Source: CAYNWK01 sp964400875
GTDB lineage: Bacteria > Chloroflexota > Anaerolineae > Anaerolineales > UBA4823
Direction: 5' to 3'
DNA length: 40,243 bases
Assembly: GCA_964400875.1 (NCBI GenBank)
Contig: CAYNWK010000021.1
Coordinates: 1 to 40,243 of the forward strand
The notes under the pieces: model-generated
Seen by the model: only the letters and a program-made list of their open reading frames with translations
What the model was told of the DNA's origin: nothing
The model's database searches: none
In this document: in pieces, positions 39,979 to 40,243 of the stretch
Position numbering within the stretch: the first letter of the stretch is position 1
Layout of the letters: the number at the start of each line of letters is the position of its first letter
Position numbers and translations under genes: made by a program

Positions 39979-40243
39979 ATGGACCACGACGATCACGTCG
40001 CCTTGTTGCGCGGCGGGGTTGAATCGCCTGGCGGCGTGTGGGCGGACTTTGGTGCCGGCGCTGGGGCTTTCAGCCTGGCGCTGGCCGACCTGATCGGCCC
40101 GCAGGGGCAGCTCTACGCCGTCGATAAGGACGGCGGCGCTTTGAACCGCCAGCGTGACCGTATGGCGGCGCGCTTCCCTGAAGTGACCGTACATTACCAT
40201 GCAGCCGACTACACTCACCCGCTGGACCTCCCCCCGCTGGACG
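39979..40243 (+). CDS. SAM-dependent methyltransferase (3' end outside window)
   Basis: The frame is open from ATG 39979 to the window edge (88 residues seen). The SAM-binding motif I stretch VWADFGAGAGAFSLALADLIGPQGQLYAVDKD and the later HAADYTHPLDLPPLD are typical of class I methyltransferases. It starts 14 nt after the plsX stop, so it is probably the third gene of the degV-plsX operon. Substrate unknown. Confidence 0.8.
   Translation, partial: MDHDDHVALLRGGVESPGGVWADFGAGAGAFSLALADLIGPQGQLYAVDKDGGALNRQRDRMAARFPEVTVHYHAADYTHPLDLPPLD

Overview
The window looks like a chromosomal segment of an uncultured member of Chloroflexota, probably Anaerolineae. This is inference from gene content, not a database match. 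It has a 900-residue MalT-type LuxR regulator next to a sugar ABC transporter and lipoproteins with long Pro/Thr/Glu linkers. It also has a surface protein ending in LYLPVARR, a GT4-GH130-GT4 glycan cluster and a split-gene molybdenum hydroxylase. The left third (about 1-14 kb) is visibly less GC-rich than the part right of an insertion sequence at 12.8-14.2 kb.

Layout. 1-2.1 kb (minus): a Tat-exported alkaline-phosphatase-superfamily enzyme cut by the window edge, plus a membrane protein. 2.1-2.7 kb: a decayed LuxR helix-turn-helix remnant and a truncated Cys-containing small protein. 2.7-8.1 kb (plus): glycosyltransferase, GH130-like protein and a glycosyltransferase fused to a toroid domain, followed by a headless DUF421 protein. 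8.6-10.1 kb (minus): a PF10634-like protein, a duplicated-repeat membrane protein and a GlsB/YeaQ protein. 10.4-12.6 kb (plus): M48 protease, MgtC-like protein and diacylglycerol-kinase-like lipid kinase. 12.8-14.2 kb: an IS481-like element.

14.3-25.6 kb (plus) is one tightly packed, nine-gene catabolic operon. In order it holds the molybdenum hydroxylase FAD and 2Fe-2S subunits, an amidase, FdrA, a DUF1116 protein, a cyclase-family hydrolase, the molybdopterin subunit, a DUF2877 protein and a MatB-like malonyl-CoA synthetase. FdrA/DUF1116/DUF2877 is the trio that forms oxamate carbamoyltransferase (AllFGH) in E. coli. With a malonamidase-like amidase and MatB, the set suggests an oxidative pyrimidine (uracil/barbiturate) pathway. 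In this reading ureidomalonate is cleaved phosphorolytically to malonamate and carbamoyl phosphate, conserving energy, and malonamate goes on to malonyl-CoA. I know of no description of this variant, and it is the most interesting content here.

25.6-31.2 kb (minus): an endonuclease/exonuclease/phosphatase lipoprotein and a sugar ABC transporter (lipoprotein plus two permeases, one with a long extra membrane segment). It is divergent from the MalT-like regulator at 31.5-34.2 kb. 34.3-37.2 kb: a DUF1801 protein, a secreted Ig/cadherin-like repeat protein and a papain-like protease. 37.5-40.2 kb (plus): a small membrane protein, then DegV (fatty-acid binding) overlapping PlsX, then a methyltransferase cut by the window edge.

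No tRNA, rRNA, CRISPR array or replication origin was seen. A recurrent two-box operator-like element occurs in three intergenic regions of the left third.
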